DNA of 64,000 nt from Pseudomonas putida (GCF_005080685.1 NZ_CP039371.1:4650001-4714000), one strand, 5' to 3'; positions 17,806-27,546 are shown, numbered from the stretch's first letter. Notes: generated by a model not told the origin, from the letters alone. Made by a program: numbers and translations.

Positions 17806-18578
17806 CGTGCGGCCCTCCGCCCCAGGCTGTTCAGCACTTCTTCCCTCACCCAACTGGCACGTGCTTCGCGCTTGAGCACTTCGAGGCGCATGCGCAGTAG
17901 CAACACCGCACCGAAGAAGCAATAGAAGCCCAGCGCCGTGCACAGCAGCGGCAGCCACATCTCGGCCGGCATGGCCGGTTTTTCGGTGAGGGTGAAGGTG
18001 GCGCCCTGGTGCAGGGTGTTCCACCACTCCACCGAGTACTTGATGATCGGGATGTTCACCACGCCGACGATGGCCAGTACCGCGCAGGCCTTGGCCGCGC
18101 TGTCGCGATTACTGATGGCCTGGCCGAGGGCGATGATGCCGAAGTACAGGAACAACAGGATCAGCATCGAAGTCAGGCGTGCGTCCCAGACCCACCAACT
18201 GCCCCAGGTAGGCTTGCCCCAGATGGCCCCGGTGACCAGCGCCACGGCGGTCATCCAGGCGCCGATGGGCGCCGCGCATTGCAGGGCGACGTCGGCCAGT
18301 TTCATCTTCCACACCAACCCCACCGCCCCGGCCACCGCCAGCAGCACGTAGCAGGACTGCGCCAGCATCGCCGCCGGCACATGGATGTAGATGATGCGGA
18401 AACTGTTGCCCTGCTGGTAGTCCTGCGGGGCGAAGGCCAGGCCCCAGACCACACCGGTGACCAGCAGGAGCAAGGCGGAGACAGCCAACCAGGGCAACAG
18501 GCGGCCACTGATGGCATAGAACCATTTCGGCGAGCCCAGTTTGTGGAACCACGTCCAGCTTATTTTCATCAGGTACAT
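17802..18578 (-). CDS. ccmC: Heme exporter protein CcmC
   Basis: Six-helix membrane protein that presents heme to CcmE. The signature [13 protein letters not shown] lies in the second periplasmic loop and conserved histidines flank it ([10 protein letters not shown] and TLHQGATF). 258 residues from ATG 18578; ATG 18569 ([12 protein letters not shown]) is an equally plausible start, and neither has a clear ribosome site. It is separated from ccmB by 36 bp holding a small hairpin. Confidence 0.94.
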   Translation of the reverse strand: MYLMKISWTWFHKLGSPKWFYAISGRLLPWLAVSALLLLVTGVVWGLAFAPQDYQQGNSFRIIYIHVPAAMLAQSCYVLLAVAGAVGLVWKMKLADVALQCAAPIGAWMTAVALVTGAIWGKPTWGSWWVWDARLTSMLILLFLYFGIIALGQAISNRDSAAKACAVLAIVGVVNIPIIKYSVEWWNTLHQGATFTLTEKPAMPAEMWLPLLCTALGFYCFFGAVLLLRMRLEVLKREARASWVREEVLNSLGRRAAR

Positions 18579-18591
18579 CCAGGGTATTAGC

Positions 18592-18609
18592 CGGGCTTGA
18601 AAGCCCGGG
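18592..18609 (-). terminator. Small hairpin between ccmB and ccmC
   Basis: CCGGGCTT and AAGCCCGG form a perfect 8-bp stem with a 2-base loop. There is no T-tract, so it is more likely an RNA stability or attenuation element inside the operon than a full terminator. Confidence 0.4.
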
Positions 18610-18614
18610 ACTCG

Positions 18615-19282
18615 TTATTCGCCAACGCTGATCTTCAGGCCGGCCGCTATCGCAAAAGGCGCCAGGGTCACCGCCAGGGCGGTCAGGCTGGCCAGCCATA
18701 GCAGATGGCCAGTCGCCGGCATATTGTGCAGCGCCGCTTGCAATGCGCCACTGCCCAGGATCAATACAGGGATATACAACGGCAGGATCAACAACGCCAG
18801 CAGCAAGCCGCCGCGCTTGAGACCCACCGTCAGCGCCGCGCCCACCGCCCCCAACAGGCTCAGTACCGGCGTGCCCAGCAGCAGGGAACCGAGCAACACC
18901 GGCAGGCAATGGCTCGGCAGCCCAGCATCAAGGCCAGCAGCGGCGCCAACAATACCAGTGCCAGCCCGGAAAAGATCCAGTGCGCCAACACCTTGGCCAG
19001 CACCAGCATGGCCAGTGGATGCGGCGACAGTACCCACTGCTCCAGCGAGCCGTCCTCGAAATCGCTGCGGAACAAGCCATCGAGCGATAGCAACACCGCC
19101 AACAGCGCCGCGACCCAGACCAGGCCCGGCGACAATGTTTGCAACAATTGGCTTTCCGGACCGACTGCCAGCGGAAACAGTGCGACGACGATGGCGAAGA
19201 ACACCAGCGGGTTGGCCAATTCTGCCGGACGGCGGAACAGCAGGCGCGCCTCACGGCGCAGCAACAGGATGAATACGCTCAT
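18615..19282 (-). pseudogene. ccmB: Heme exporter protein CcmB, frameshifted
   Basis: Membrane subunit of the CcmAB ABC module required to release heme from CcmC/CcmE. The first 131 or so residues from ATG 19282 ([18 protein letters not shown], then several helices to LLALMLG) are in one frame, and the rest (LPSHCLPVLLGSLLLGTPVLS to KISVGE) is in another frame down to 18615. Restoring one base at the GC junction at 18920-18921 gives 223 codons, 222 residues, the usual size. Start overlaps ccmA by ATGA. Because CcmB is needed for all c-type cytochromes, an assembly error is more likely than a true mutation. Confidence 0.87.
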
Positions 19283-19911
19283 GCCGCCCACTGCCCCAGG
19301 TTGAGTTCGCGGTAGCCTGAGGGTGTGCGCTCGAGGGTGTGGTGGGTGGTGAGCACCACTGTGCCGCCTTGCTCGCAATGGGCCGCCAGGTGCGCTTCGA
19401 GTTGGGCCACCCCTTGCTTGTCGAGGGCGGTGAACGGTTCGTCGAGAATCCACAGCGGCGGGCTGTCCAGGTACAGCCGGGCCAAGGCCACGCGACGCTG
19501 CTGGCCGGCTGACAGGGTATGGCAGGGCACATCCTCGAAACCGCGCAAGCCGACCGCCGCCAGCGCCGCCCAGATGGCATCGCTGTCGGCGGGCTGGTGC
19601 AGGGCGCACAGCCAGGTCAGGTTCTCCTCGGCCGTGAGCAGGTCCTTGATCCCGGCGGCATGGCCTATCCACAGCAGGATGCTGGCCAGGGCATGGCGTT
19701 GTTCGGCCAACGGCTGGCCGCCCAGCAGGATCTGCCCGGCGGTCGGCTGCATCAGCCCGGCCAGCAGCCGCAGCAGGCTGGTCTTGCCACTGCCGTTGGG
19801 GCCGCTGATCTGCAGCATGTCGCCAGGGCGCAGCTCGAAATCCAGGTGCTCGAACAACAGGCGCCAGTCGCGCTCGCAGGCCAGGCCCGCGGCTTGGAGG
19901 TGAAGGGTCAC
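19279..19911 (-). CDS. ccmA: Cytochrome c biogenesis ATP-binding protein CcmA
   Basis: ATPase subunit of the CcmAB transporter. 210 residues with Walker [10 protein letters not shown] (about residue 40), the signature [14 protein letters not shown], Walker [13 protein letters not shown] and the H-loop TTHH. First gene of the ccm operon, so its promoter must lie in the 134 bp shared with the divergent FliK-like gene. Confidence 0.95.
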   Translation of the reverse strand: MTLHLQAAGLACERDWRLLFEHLDFELRPGDMLQISGPNGSGKTSLLRLLAGLMQPTAGQILLGGQPLAEQRHALASILLWIGHAAGIKDLLTAEENLTWLCALHQPADSDAIWAALAAVGLRGFEDVPCHTLSAGQQRRVALARLYLDSPPLWILDEPFTALDKQGVAQLEAHLAAHCEQGGTVVLTTHHTLERTPSGYRELNLGQWAA

Positions 19912-20032
19912 GGATTCGCCTTATGCAGTGAGTGTCTCAAGTCGCCCCCCGCGCTGCCGTTATACTGGCAATGGCTGGCGGCCGGGCATTATTACATGTG
20001 CGGCCACGCTGCCAAGAGGCGGGTTCGACAGG

Positions 20033-20042
20033 TTGTATACAA
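20033..20042. promoter_or_regulatory. TTGTATACAA palindrome at the FliK-like start
   Basis: Perfect 10-base palindrome ending three bases before ATG 20046. It may be an operator or contribute a -10 element (TATACAAT), in which case the transcript start would lie within the coding region. Its core matches the larger palindrome at 7029. Confidence 0.3.
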
Positions 20043-20045
20043 TAC

Positions 20046-21602
20046 ATGACTGAAATCAATAGTGTCGGCGCTCAAGCCACCCTCAACCCGCAGGTGATCA
20101 AGGCGGCGTTGACCAGTGAGCTGCTGAGCCTGACCCAGGCGCAGCCTGGCCTGCTCAAGCCCGGCGAAACCGCCCAGGCCGAAGTCCTGACCCTGCGTCA
20201 GAACGGCAACGAGTTCCTGCTGGTGTTGCGCCTGGCACAGGCCAACGGCACCTTGACCCAGGTCCAGGCCACCTCCAGCCAGCCGATCCCCCAGGGCAGC
20301 CAGGTCACCGTCAGCCAACCCGAGAGCAACCGCCTGGCGGTGCTGGTACAACAGGCCAGCGCCAGCAACGTCGCCACCCTCACCCAGCTGGACACCGCCA
20401 AGGTCCCGGTCGGCACCCTGCTGCAAGGCAAGGTCCTGACCAACCAGCCGTTGCCCCAGGCGGCGGGCGAAACAGCCGGCTTCCGCTCGCTGGTGAGCCT
20501 GCTCAACACTGCCCAGGCCGGCGCTACCCTGACCCTCGACAGCCCGCGCCCACTGCCGGTGGGCAGTCTGCTCAGCGCCTTGGTGCAGAGCGACCAGTCG
20601 CTGCGTTTCGTGCCGCTGAGCGGTCGCCAGGACCAACTCGACATCGCCCAGCAGTTGCTGACCCAGCAAGGCCGCCAGGCGTCGTTGCCGAGCCTGCTCA
20701 GCGGCCTGCAGCAGATCGCCAACAGCCCACAGGCCAACGGCGAGCTGCGCGCTGCGGCTACCAACCTGCTCGCCAACCTGCCGGATGCGCGCCAGCTCGG
20801 CAATGCCAAGACGCTCGCGCAGGCCCTGAACAACAGCGGCGCATTTCTTGAGGCCAAGCTGCTTGGGGGGCTTGGCGCCGGGGTAGCCACCGACCTCAAG
20901 GCACAGTTGGTGCGTTTGGTGTCGCTGGTGTCAGCCAACACCCCAGGCAGCCCCGCCATCGCCGCGAGCACCCTGGCCCAGAGCTTGCCAGCCATGGCCC
21001 GCAGTGCCCTGGGGCTGCTCGACCGGGTCAGCCCCCGGCAGCAGCCAGGCGCGTTCCCGCTGCCCACGCGGCTGCTGCAGGCACTGGAGGACGAAGGTGA
21101 CCTGCAACAATTGCTGCGCCTGGCCAGCGCGGCCATTTCGCGCTTGCAAAGCCATGCCCTGAGCAGCCTGCAGCAGTCCGGCACGCTGGAGAACGGCAAC
21201 CTGCAGACCACCTGGCAAACCGAGATCCCGGTGCGCCATGGGCAGGACTTCATCCCCCTGCAGGCCAAACTGCAGCGCGAAGAAACCCCGGAGCAACAGG
21301 CCGACCGCCAATCCGGGCAGCAAGACCCGTTGCTGGCGCGGTGGCGCATCGAGCTGGCCTTCGACCTGGCACCGCTCGGCCCGTTGCAAGTCCAGGCCCA
21401 GCTCAACCAGGGCCGGCTGTCAGGGCAGTTGTGGGCCGAACGCGAGCCAACCGCACGGCTGATCGACCGCCACCTTGGCAGTTTGCGCGAGCGCCTGCTG
21501 GACCGCGGCCTGGAGGTCGGCGACCTGGAATGCCACCCAGGCATTCCCCCCCAAGGCCCGCGTACCCGAGTGGAACAGCGTTGGGTGGACGAGAACGCAT
21601 GA
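20046..21602 (+). CDS. Second FliK-like hook-length control protein
   Basis: 518-residue protein with a long Gln/Ala-rich N-terminal part and a C-terminal FliK-type domain (from ~400; LLARWRIELAFDLAPLGPLQVQAQL and DRHLGSLRERLLDRGL match the FliK C-terminal pattern). It is distinct from the true fliK at 44811. ATG 20046 has no clear Shine-Dalgarno sequence. Its TGA overlaps the ATG of the next gene, a stand-alone FlhB C-terminal domain, so the pair is translationally coupled. FliK and FlhB normally touch during the export switch, so this pair may modulate that switch; this is inference from domain content. Confidence 0.75.
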   Translation: MTEINSVGAQATLNPQVIKAALTSELLSLTQAQPGLLKPGETAQAEVLTLRQNGNEFLLVLRLAQANGTLTQVQATSSQPIPQGSQVTVSQPESNRLAVLVQQASASNVATLTQLDTAKVPVGTLLQGKVLTNQPLPQAAGETAGFRSLVSLLNTAQAGATLTLDSPRPLPVGSLLSALVQSDQSLRFVPLSGRQDQLDIAQQLLTQQGRQASLPSLLSGLQQIANSPQANGELRAAATNLLANLPDARQLGNAKTLAQALNNSGAFLEAKLLGGLGAGVATDLKAQLVRLVSLVSANTPGSPAIAASTLAQSLPAMARSALGLLDRVSPRQQPGAFPLPTRLLQALEDEGDLQQLLRLASAAISRLQSHALSSLQQSGTLENGNLQTTWQTEIPVRHGQDFIPLQAKLQREETPEQQADRQSGQQDPLLARWRIELAFDLAPLGPLQVQAQLNQGRLSGQLWAEREPTARLIDRHLGSLRERLLDRGLEVGDLECHPGIPPQGPRTRVEQRWVDENA

Positions 21603-21943
21603 AGCAGAAGCAACCGCGCCAGGCGATCGCCCTGAACTACGACGGCCAACAGGCCCCGACCCTCACCGCCAAGGGTGACGATGCCCTGGCCGAGGCCATC
21701 CTCGCCCTGGCCCGCGAGCACGAGGTGCCGATCTACGAAAACGCAGAGCTAGTACGCCTGCTGGCTCGCCTTGAGCTGGGCGAGCAGATTCCCGAGGCGC
21801 TGTACCTGACCATCGCCGAGATCATCGCCTTCGCCTGGCAACTGCGGGGCAAGGTGCCACCAGGGTTCGACGATACCCCTGCGCAGCCACGCGACATCTC
21901 TCCCGCGACCTTGGCATTACCACCGGGCGATAGCACTATCTAA
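21599..21943 (+). CDS. FlhB C-terminal domain homologue (FhlB/FlhX-like)
   Basis: 114-residue protein matching only the cytoplasmic C-terminal part of FlhB after the autocleavage site. Segments such as ALNYDGQQAPTLTAKGDDA and ENAELVRLLARLELGEQIP align with YDPEKGGAAPLLIAKG and ESPALARAIYYSTELEREIP in the full FlhB at 39217. It lacks the NPTH autocleavage motif and all membrane helices. Such FhlB proteins can replace the FlhB C-terminus in some bacteria. Overlaps the FliK-like gene by four bases. Confidence 0.85.
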   Translation: MKQKQPRQAIALNYDGQQAPTLTAKGDDALAEAILALAREHEVPIYENAELVRLLARLELGEQIPEALYLTIAEIIAFAWQLRGKVPPGFDDTPAQPRDISPATLALPPGDSTI

Positions 21944-22000
21944 CACGTCTGGACACCGCCAACCGGTCACGCTGTGCACTTTCAATTCAAAGGCCAGCGT

Positions 22001-24726
22001 ATGCGCCCCATTCCTCCGACCAACCTCGACCTGGTCCGCCAGGCATTGCACGATATCCCCCGCCCGGACCTGCTCGCCAACGAGAAACTGTCTGCCTGGC
22101 TAGCCGAACGAGGCTTTACCGACAGCCCGCTCGATATCGACGTGATCACCTTCCACTACCAAACCGAACCCTTGGGCGAAGGCCGTGCGTACACCCAGGA
22201 CAATGCCGTCATCACCCAGAAGCTGAACCTGGTCGAAGCCTTGCTGAGCAACTGGCAGGGTGAAAGCGCCGCCGGTTACGGCGGCTTTCACTATGGCGAT
22301 TGGGCAGGCATACCGCCCACCGGGACATTGAACATGGTCGAGCGCCTGGAGCCGCTGGGTATATTGTCCAATGCCTCACCCTACCTGGTCTTCAACGGGC
22401 TCTATCGCCGCACCCAACCTGCGCGTTATGCCCCGACACACGCCTGCCGGTGCGCGCCGAGGACTTTCAGAGCCATCTCTGGGGCCTGCATTTTCACAGC
22501 GAATTCAAGGCTCGGTTGGACACCTACTGGCACAAACGCCAGGCGCACTATCAACGCGCACTGAAAATCGCCTTCATCGCTGCGTGCAACCGGCAGGTCA
22601 TCGAGGGCAGCCTTTCCCCAGACAGCCAGCAATCGATCTGGCGGGCTGCGGGTCTGGCGCCACGTCAGGATGTCCAGGCAGCGATGCTCAACATCTATGG
22701 TTATGCCTCGTCCAACATCGTTTACATCAGCCAGGCATCGCGCCCGCAAGTGGTGCTGTACATCCCGGGCAACCTGTCCCCGTTCCACGAGTTCGCCAAC
22801 GCCTCGGCCATGCAGCAATGGCTGGCCGTACAGTGTCGGGATACCGCCAAACGCTCGGCCCTGCTCAACCACTTCGTCCGCGCCGATTGGCCGGATGGCC
22901 TGGAGTTCAGCGGCCTGCGCACCGCGCTCGACGGGCTTGGCCTGTATCCCCGGCCGCATCGGTTGTCGGTTCACCAGGCGGGCTTCGCCACCAGTGGTTT
23001 CTGGAAACCGGAAAACGTCATCAACTATCGCCCCGAGAAATACAGCCCTCCCATCGAAGGAGACTTGTTCGAAACCCTGACCCTGCTGCACAAGCAACGC
23101 GCCTACGCCGACGCCGACAGCCAGATCACCAGCAACCATGACATCGACAAGGCTCGCTGGGGCTCCTATCTGAACCTGATGACGACCCTGCTGGCTCCAC
23201 TGGTGATCGTGCTCCCAGAACTTTCGCCCCTGTTGCTGGCTGGCGGCGTGGGCCAATTCGGCCTCGGCCTGGATGCCGCGATCAACGGCAAGGATCTGCA
23301 ACAGCGCGAGCAGGGGCTGAACGAGCAGGTTTTCGGCCTGTTCAATGCACTGCCGGCGGTGGGCAACATCGTCGCTCGGCCCGCTGGCGTGTTTCGCTAC
23401 GCACGCCGGGGGTTCTTCTCCAGCAAGCGCCTCGTGGATCTGCTGGAAGTGCCAGTCGGTGCTGCACCACAAGTCGATGAGTTGGAGCTGGAACCTGCCG
23501 AAATGGCGTTCCGCGAGCAGGTGACAGTCTCCTCGCAAGCCACTTCGACACTGGTCGCACGCATCGACGAGCACCTGCGCTCACGCTTCGCGGCCTGGTT
23601 GCGTACCGATCATGGGATCGTCAACGACTGGGTGGAATACGAGGTGGCCAGCGACAGCTTCATCCGCACGCAGGATGCACGTCAGGCCGACCCTGCGCGC
23701 TGGATCATCCGCGACGAAAGCGAGTTCGCCCTGGTCATCGCCTCGCAACCCCGCATTGCCAACGATGCGCAACGTATGGCCACATTGCGGGGTCTGGGCA
23801 TCGACCTGGAACTGCCACTGGACTTCCAGCGCTATGCCGAACTACAGCGCACTCCCATTCCCAAGGTGCTTAGCAGCGTATGGCTGGGCGACAAACTGCT
23901 GGAGGGAGAATTTCTCGACGCGCTGGCACACAATGCCCAGGCCTTGCAGGGCACCTCGTATCGCTACCAGATTTTCCTCTCGCGGGAGAACCATGCCACC
24001 TACCTCGGTAACTTGCGGCTGTTGCGCGAGCGGGCGCCCAACGCATTGCTGATGGCTTTGGAAGACCAGGGATTCTTCCAGGACTTCAACCATTCGCCTT
24101 TCTACCGCCAGTACCGGGACGCCATCGACGGCAATGACGGAGTGGCGAGGAATTTCAGCTCGGCCTGCGATGTCTTGCGCTATCGCTTGCTCAAGCATTA
24201 TGGCGGGCTTTACCTGGATGCCGATGACCGTCTGCTGGCGGCCTCCGGCGCGCAAGGCGAGCTGCCCCTGCAACAGATCGAGCTCAAGACCACCAACGAC
24301 GGCCTGGTGCTATCGCCGCCAGTGTCCAACGACCTGCTGGGCATGTACATCAAGTTCAACAGCAGCATGATCGGCAGTCATCCAGGCAACCCGACGCTCG
24401 ATGCGATTTCCGAGCGCATCCTCGAACGCTATGCGCAAGCGCCGGCCTTCTACCGAAGCCGTCCCGACCCGATCCTGCAACCGGTGCTCTTTCACGACTA
24501 TGCGCGCAAGCTCAGCCTGATCAGCGGGCCTGGGGTGCTCAACGACGTGATCGACGAACGCCTGCCGTGGCTCAGGCAATTGCGCGAGATCTGCAACCTG
24601 ATGACCGCGCCGATCCACGACATAGCGGATACCGTGAATTTCAGTCTGTTAGCCCGCACATTGCGCGAACACGTGCCCCTGGACCGGGTCGCAAGGATGG
24701 GGCACGCGCACAGCTGGGCGAAGTGA
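22001..24726 (+). pseudogene. DUF6543-like toxin protein with TcdA/TcdB-type glycosyltransferase domain, frameshifted
   Basis: Start ATG 22001 (MRPIPPTNLD) has AAAGG seven bases upstream. The frame breaks at the CCCC run 22431-22434; one added C gives 908 codons of open frame to 24726. The N-terminal ~500 residues resemble the DUF6543 module of large Pseudomonas toxin-like proteins and include a hydrophobic pair of helices (LMTTLLAPLVIVLPELSPL). The C-terminal part from about residue 618 (TPIPKVLSSVWLGDKL) is a sugar-transferase domain: ACDVLRYRLLKHYGGLYLDADD carries the DxD metal/UDP-sugar motif (Asp740, Asp742). It probably glycosylates a target protein. No secretion or immunity gene is adjacent. 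Low similarity to neighbours suggests acquisition. Confidence 0.7.
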
Positions 24727-24762
24727 GCGCGGATTCCCGCGCCCCCGGTAGGCCCGTAGGCC

Positions 24763-25158
24763 TCACTCGCCGCGGTGCAACTTCCTCATCAACTCCGCCT
24801 CGGCCTGGGTCAGGCCGCAGGTTTCGGTGAGTTCGGAGACACTGGCGCCCATGCCGACCAGTTTGGCCGCCTGGGTGAAGGTCACGCTGTTGGGATCGCG
24901 CTGTTCGAGCTGTTGCACTTTCTCGGGCAGCGGCGCCACCACCGCGCGCAGTTCGTGGATGGCCTCGCCCATGCGCACGGTACCGTTCTGGTAGTCGTCC
25001 AGGCGCTTGGCCAGGTCCTTGATGCGCTGGTCACGCAGCGCATCGCCCACAGCCTGTTCGGCGGCCAGTTCGCGCTGGCGCTTGCTGTAGTTGAGGAACA
25101 ACCACAGGCTCAGCGCCCACAGCAGCGCCAGGAAGATGACAGCAGCCTCGAAGATCAA
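24763..25158 (-). CDS. DUF2802 protein of the chemotaxis operon
   Basis: 131-residue protein with one N-terminal membrane helix (residues ~4-24, IFEAAVIFLALLWALSLWLF), a coiled-coil-like middle (RQRELAAEQ to LEQRDP) and a small helix-turn-helix-like end (FTQAAKLVGMGASVSELTETCGLTQAEAELM). The family accompanies cheW at the end of this operon in many Pseudomonas. Its start lies two bases from the cheW stop. Function is unknown; the position suggests an accessory role in the polar chemotaxis system. Confidence 0.85.
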   Translation of the reverse strand: MIFEAAVIFLALLWALSLWLFLNYSKRQRELAAEQAVGDALRDQRIKDLAKRLDDYQNGTVRMGEAIHELRAVVAPLPEKVQQLEQRDPNSVTFTQAAKLVGMGASVSELTETCGLTQAEAELMRKLHRGE

Positions 25159-25159
25159 C

Positions 25160-25639
25160 TCAGATGTTCTCCAGCTCGGACCACTCTTCCTCGGTCATCA
25201 TCTTGTCCAGCTCGACCAGGATCAGCAGCTCGCCGTTCTTGTTGCACACGCCCTGGATGAACTTGGCCGACTCCTCGTTGCCCACGTTCGGCGCGGTCTC
25301 GATCTCCGACTGACGCAGGTAGACGACTTCGGCGACGCTATCGACCAGGATGCCCACCACCTGCTTGTCCGCCTCGATGATGACGATACGGGTATTGTCG
25401 GTCACCTCGGTCGGCATCAGGCCGAAACGCTGGCGGGTGTCGATCACCGTCACCACGTTGCCGCGCAGGTTGATGATGCCCAGCACGTAGCTAGGCGCAC
25501 CTGGCACTGGGGCGATCTCGGTATAACGCAGCACTTCCTGCACCTGCATCACGTTGATGCCGTAGGACTCGTTGTCCAGACGGAAGGTTACCCACTGCAG
25601 GATCGGATCTTCGGAACCTTGTGCGGACGACTTTTTCAT
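25160..25639 (-). CDS. cheW: Chemotaxis coupling protein CheW
   Basis: 159-residue single-domain CheW that bridges chemoreceptors and the kinase CheA. Conserved parts include WVTFRLDNESYGINVMQVQEV, the receptor-binding region RGNVVTVIDTRQRFG and VDSVAEVVYL. No extra domain. It follows parP by 42 bp and is followed at once by the DUF2802 gene. Confidence 0.95.
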   Translation of the reverse strand: MKKSSAQGSEDPILQWVTFRLDNESYGINVMQVQEVLRYTEIAPVPGAPSYVLGIINLRGNVVTVIDTRQRFGLMPTEVTDNTRIVIIEADKQVVGILVDSVAEVVYLRQSEIETAPNVGNEESAKFIQGVCNKNGELLILVELDKMMTEEEWSELENI

Positions 25640-25681
25640 TCCCCTACCCCTTGAATTCCGCCATCGGCGGTGTGTTAGGTG

Positions 25682-26572
25682 TCATTGCTGTTGGCTGTGC
25701 ATCTGCTTGACGGCACCGCTGGCGATCAACTCGGCCAGCTCGGCGACATCCAGCAGCGCACACATGTGTTCGATGACCGTGCCGGCCAGCCACGGGCGCT
25801 GGCCCCGCTGGCTGCGCCATTTGATCTCGTTCGGGTCCAGGCGCAGCGAGCGGCTGACCTGGTGCACCGCCAGCCCCCATTCGTAGCCCTGCACCGAAAT
25901 CACGTAGTGCAGGCCCTGGCGGAAGTCTTCGCGATAGCGGTCGGGCATGACCCAGCGCGCGGTGTCCAGCACCTTCAGGTTGCCGGCCTGGCAGGTCAGG
26001 ATGCCGAGGAACCAGTCCGGCTGGCCGAACAGCGGCGTCAGTTCCTGGCCCTCGAGGCTATAGATGGAGCCCAGGCAGACCAGCGGCACCGCCAGGGTCA
26101 GCCCGGCGACGTCGAACAACAAGCACTCGAAAGGCTCGGCAGCCCAGGCCGGGCGGCCATCGACCGTGGCCGGCGGCGTGGGCACGCCTGCTGCCGGCAG
26201 GTGGACGTCGACCAGCGGTGCAACCGGCTCGGCGGCCTGTACATCGATCAACACCGGGATGCTGGCCTCGGCCACCACGTCGGTCTCGATCACCGCGACC
26301 ACGGGCTCCTCGGCTGGCATCACTGCCGGCAAGATCGGCGCGGGCGGCTCGGCGAAAGGACGCGCAACGTTGCTGGCCGCAGGCGCCTGGACCTGCTGGC
26401 GAGCATCGAATGCCTGCTCTTCACGCACGGCCGCGGCGAATTCATCGCTGGGTTCGGCCGCTGGAGCCTGCGAAGCCTGGAGCGGTTCGTCGAATTCGGT
26501 GGCTTCCTGCAACAACCCATCGAGGTAGGACTGCAGGGCCAGTTGCGGGCGAGTGCCGACAGGGCGATTCAT
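25682..26572 (-). CDS. parP: CheW-domain protein ParP
   Basis: 296-residue protein with an N-terminal QLALQSYLDGLLQEATEF helix, an Ala/Pro/Glu-rich linker (residues ~35-145) and a C-terminal CheW-like domain (from ~155: FECLLFDVAGLTLAVPLVCLG). In Vibrio, ParP joins the ParC ATPase to CheA and keeps arrays at the pole; the domain order and the neighbouring parC support the same role here. ATG overlaps the parC stop codon by ATGA. Confidence 0.85.
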   Translation of the reverse strand: MNRPVGTRPQLALQSYLDGLLQEATEFDEPLQASQAPAAEPSDEFAAAVREEQAFDARQQVQAPAASNVARPFAEPPAPILPAVMPAEEPVVAVIETDVVAEASIPVLIDVQAAEPVAPLVDVHLPAAGVPTPPATVDGRPAWAAEPFECLLFDVAGLTLAVPLVCLGSIYSLEGQELTPLFGQPDWFLGILTCQAGNLKVLDTARWVMPDRYREDFRQGLHYVISVQGYEWGLAVHQVSRSLRLDPNEIKWRSQRGQRPWLAGTVIEHMCALLDVAELAELIASGAVKQMHSQQQ

Positions 26573-27360
26573 GAGGCCACCCGCAGCGCGGCTTTGTAGG
26601 TCAGCAGGTGCTTGAGCAGTGCCCGGTAGGCGATCACGCCTCGGCTCTTGCCGTCGAACTGCGACGGCGTGACGCCGTTGCGGCTGGCATCGCGCAGGCG
26701 CGTGTCGACCGGTATGTAACCCTGCCAGACCTGCTGGTCATAGGTATCGCGCAGCACCTTCAGGGTGCCCATCGAGGCCTGGGTACGACGGTCGAACAGG
26801 GTCGGGACGATCTGGTACGGCAAGGCCTGCTTGCGCGAGCGGTTGATCATGGCCAAGGTGCCGATCATGCGCTCCAGCCCCTTGACCGCAAGGAACTCGG
26901 TCTGCACCGGAATCACCAGCTGCTGACTGGCGGCCAGGGCATTGACCATCAACACGCCCAACAGTGGCGGGCTGTCGATCAGGGCGAAGTCGAAATCCTG
27001 CCACAGCTGCGCCAGACTCTTGGCGATCACCAGACCCAGGCCGTTCTGCCCAGGCGACTGACGTTCGAGCACCGCCAGCGCGGTGCTCGAGGGCAACAGC
27101 GAAATGCGCTCGTCGCTGGTCGGCAGCAGCAATTGCCCGGGCAAGCCCTCTGGCACCGCGCCCTTGTGCAGGAACAGGTCGTAGCAGCTGTGCTCCAGCG
27201 CATCGGGATTGTGCCCGAAGTAACTGGTCATCGAGCCATGCGGGTCGAGATCGACGACGACCACGCGCTTGCCCGCCTCGGCCAACAGGCCGGCCAGGGC
27301 GATCGTGGTGGTGGTCTTGCCGACACCACCTTTTTGATTGGCTACTGCCCAGACTCTCAT
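26569..27360 (-). CDS. parC: ParA-like ATPase ParC (polar chemotaxis array positioning)
   Basis: 263-residue MinD/ParA-superfamily ATPase with the deviant Walker A motif NQKGGVGKTTTT at the N-terminus, switch I-like VVVDLDPHGSMTS and FALIDSPPLLG. Unlike plasmid ParA it has no helix-turn-helix domain. Position between motD and the CheW-like ParP identifies it as ParC, which localizes chemotaxis clusters to the flagellated pole and segregates them at division. Not to be confused with topoisomerase IV ParC. Confidence 0.88.
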   Translation of the reverse strand: MRVWAVANQKGGVGKTTTTIALAGLLAEAGKRVVVVDLDPHGSMTSYFGHNPDALEHSCYDLFLHKGAVPEGLPGQLLLPTSDERISLLPSSTALAVLERQSPGQNGLGLVIAKSLAQLWQDFDFALIDSPPLLGVLMVNALAASQQLVIPVQTEFLAVKGLERMIGTLAMINRSRKQALPYQIVPTLFDRRTQASMGTLKVLRDTYDQQVWQGYIPVDTRLRDASRNGVTPSQFDGKSRGVIAYRALLKHLLTYKAALRVAS

Positions 27361-27395
27361 AGGACAACTTCTATCTCATTGATTTCGCGGCCTCG

Positions 27396-27494
27396 GTAGG
27401 AGCGGGTTTACCCGCGAACACCGGCATAGCCGGTGCCATATACCGAGTTGCAGCCTTCGCGGCGGTTCGGCGCTCCGATAAACCCGCTCCTACA
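27396..27494. repeat. REP-element pair with inner hairpin
   Basis: Outer arms GTAGGAGCGGGTTTA (27396-27410) and TAAACCCGCTCCTAC (27479-27493) enclose a small CACCGGC/GCCGGTG hairpin. It lies in the 186-bp gap between motD and parC, so it may attenuate transcription between the two gene groups. Confidence 0.75.
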
Positions 27495-27546
27495 GGGGAC
27501 CGCGACGATCCCACGAACGTGTTGGCGGTGACGGAGAATTGACGAG

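Noticed and set aside
26569..27360. ParA-like gene as evidence for a plasmid or integrated element
   Set aside because: No parB or origin is present, and its coupling to the CheW-like ParP and cheW fits the chromosomal chemotaxis ParC.
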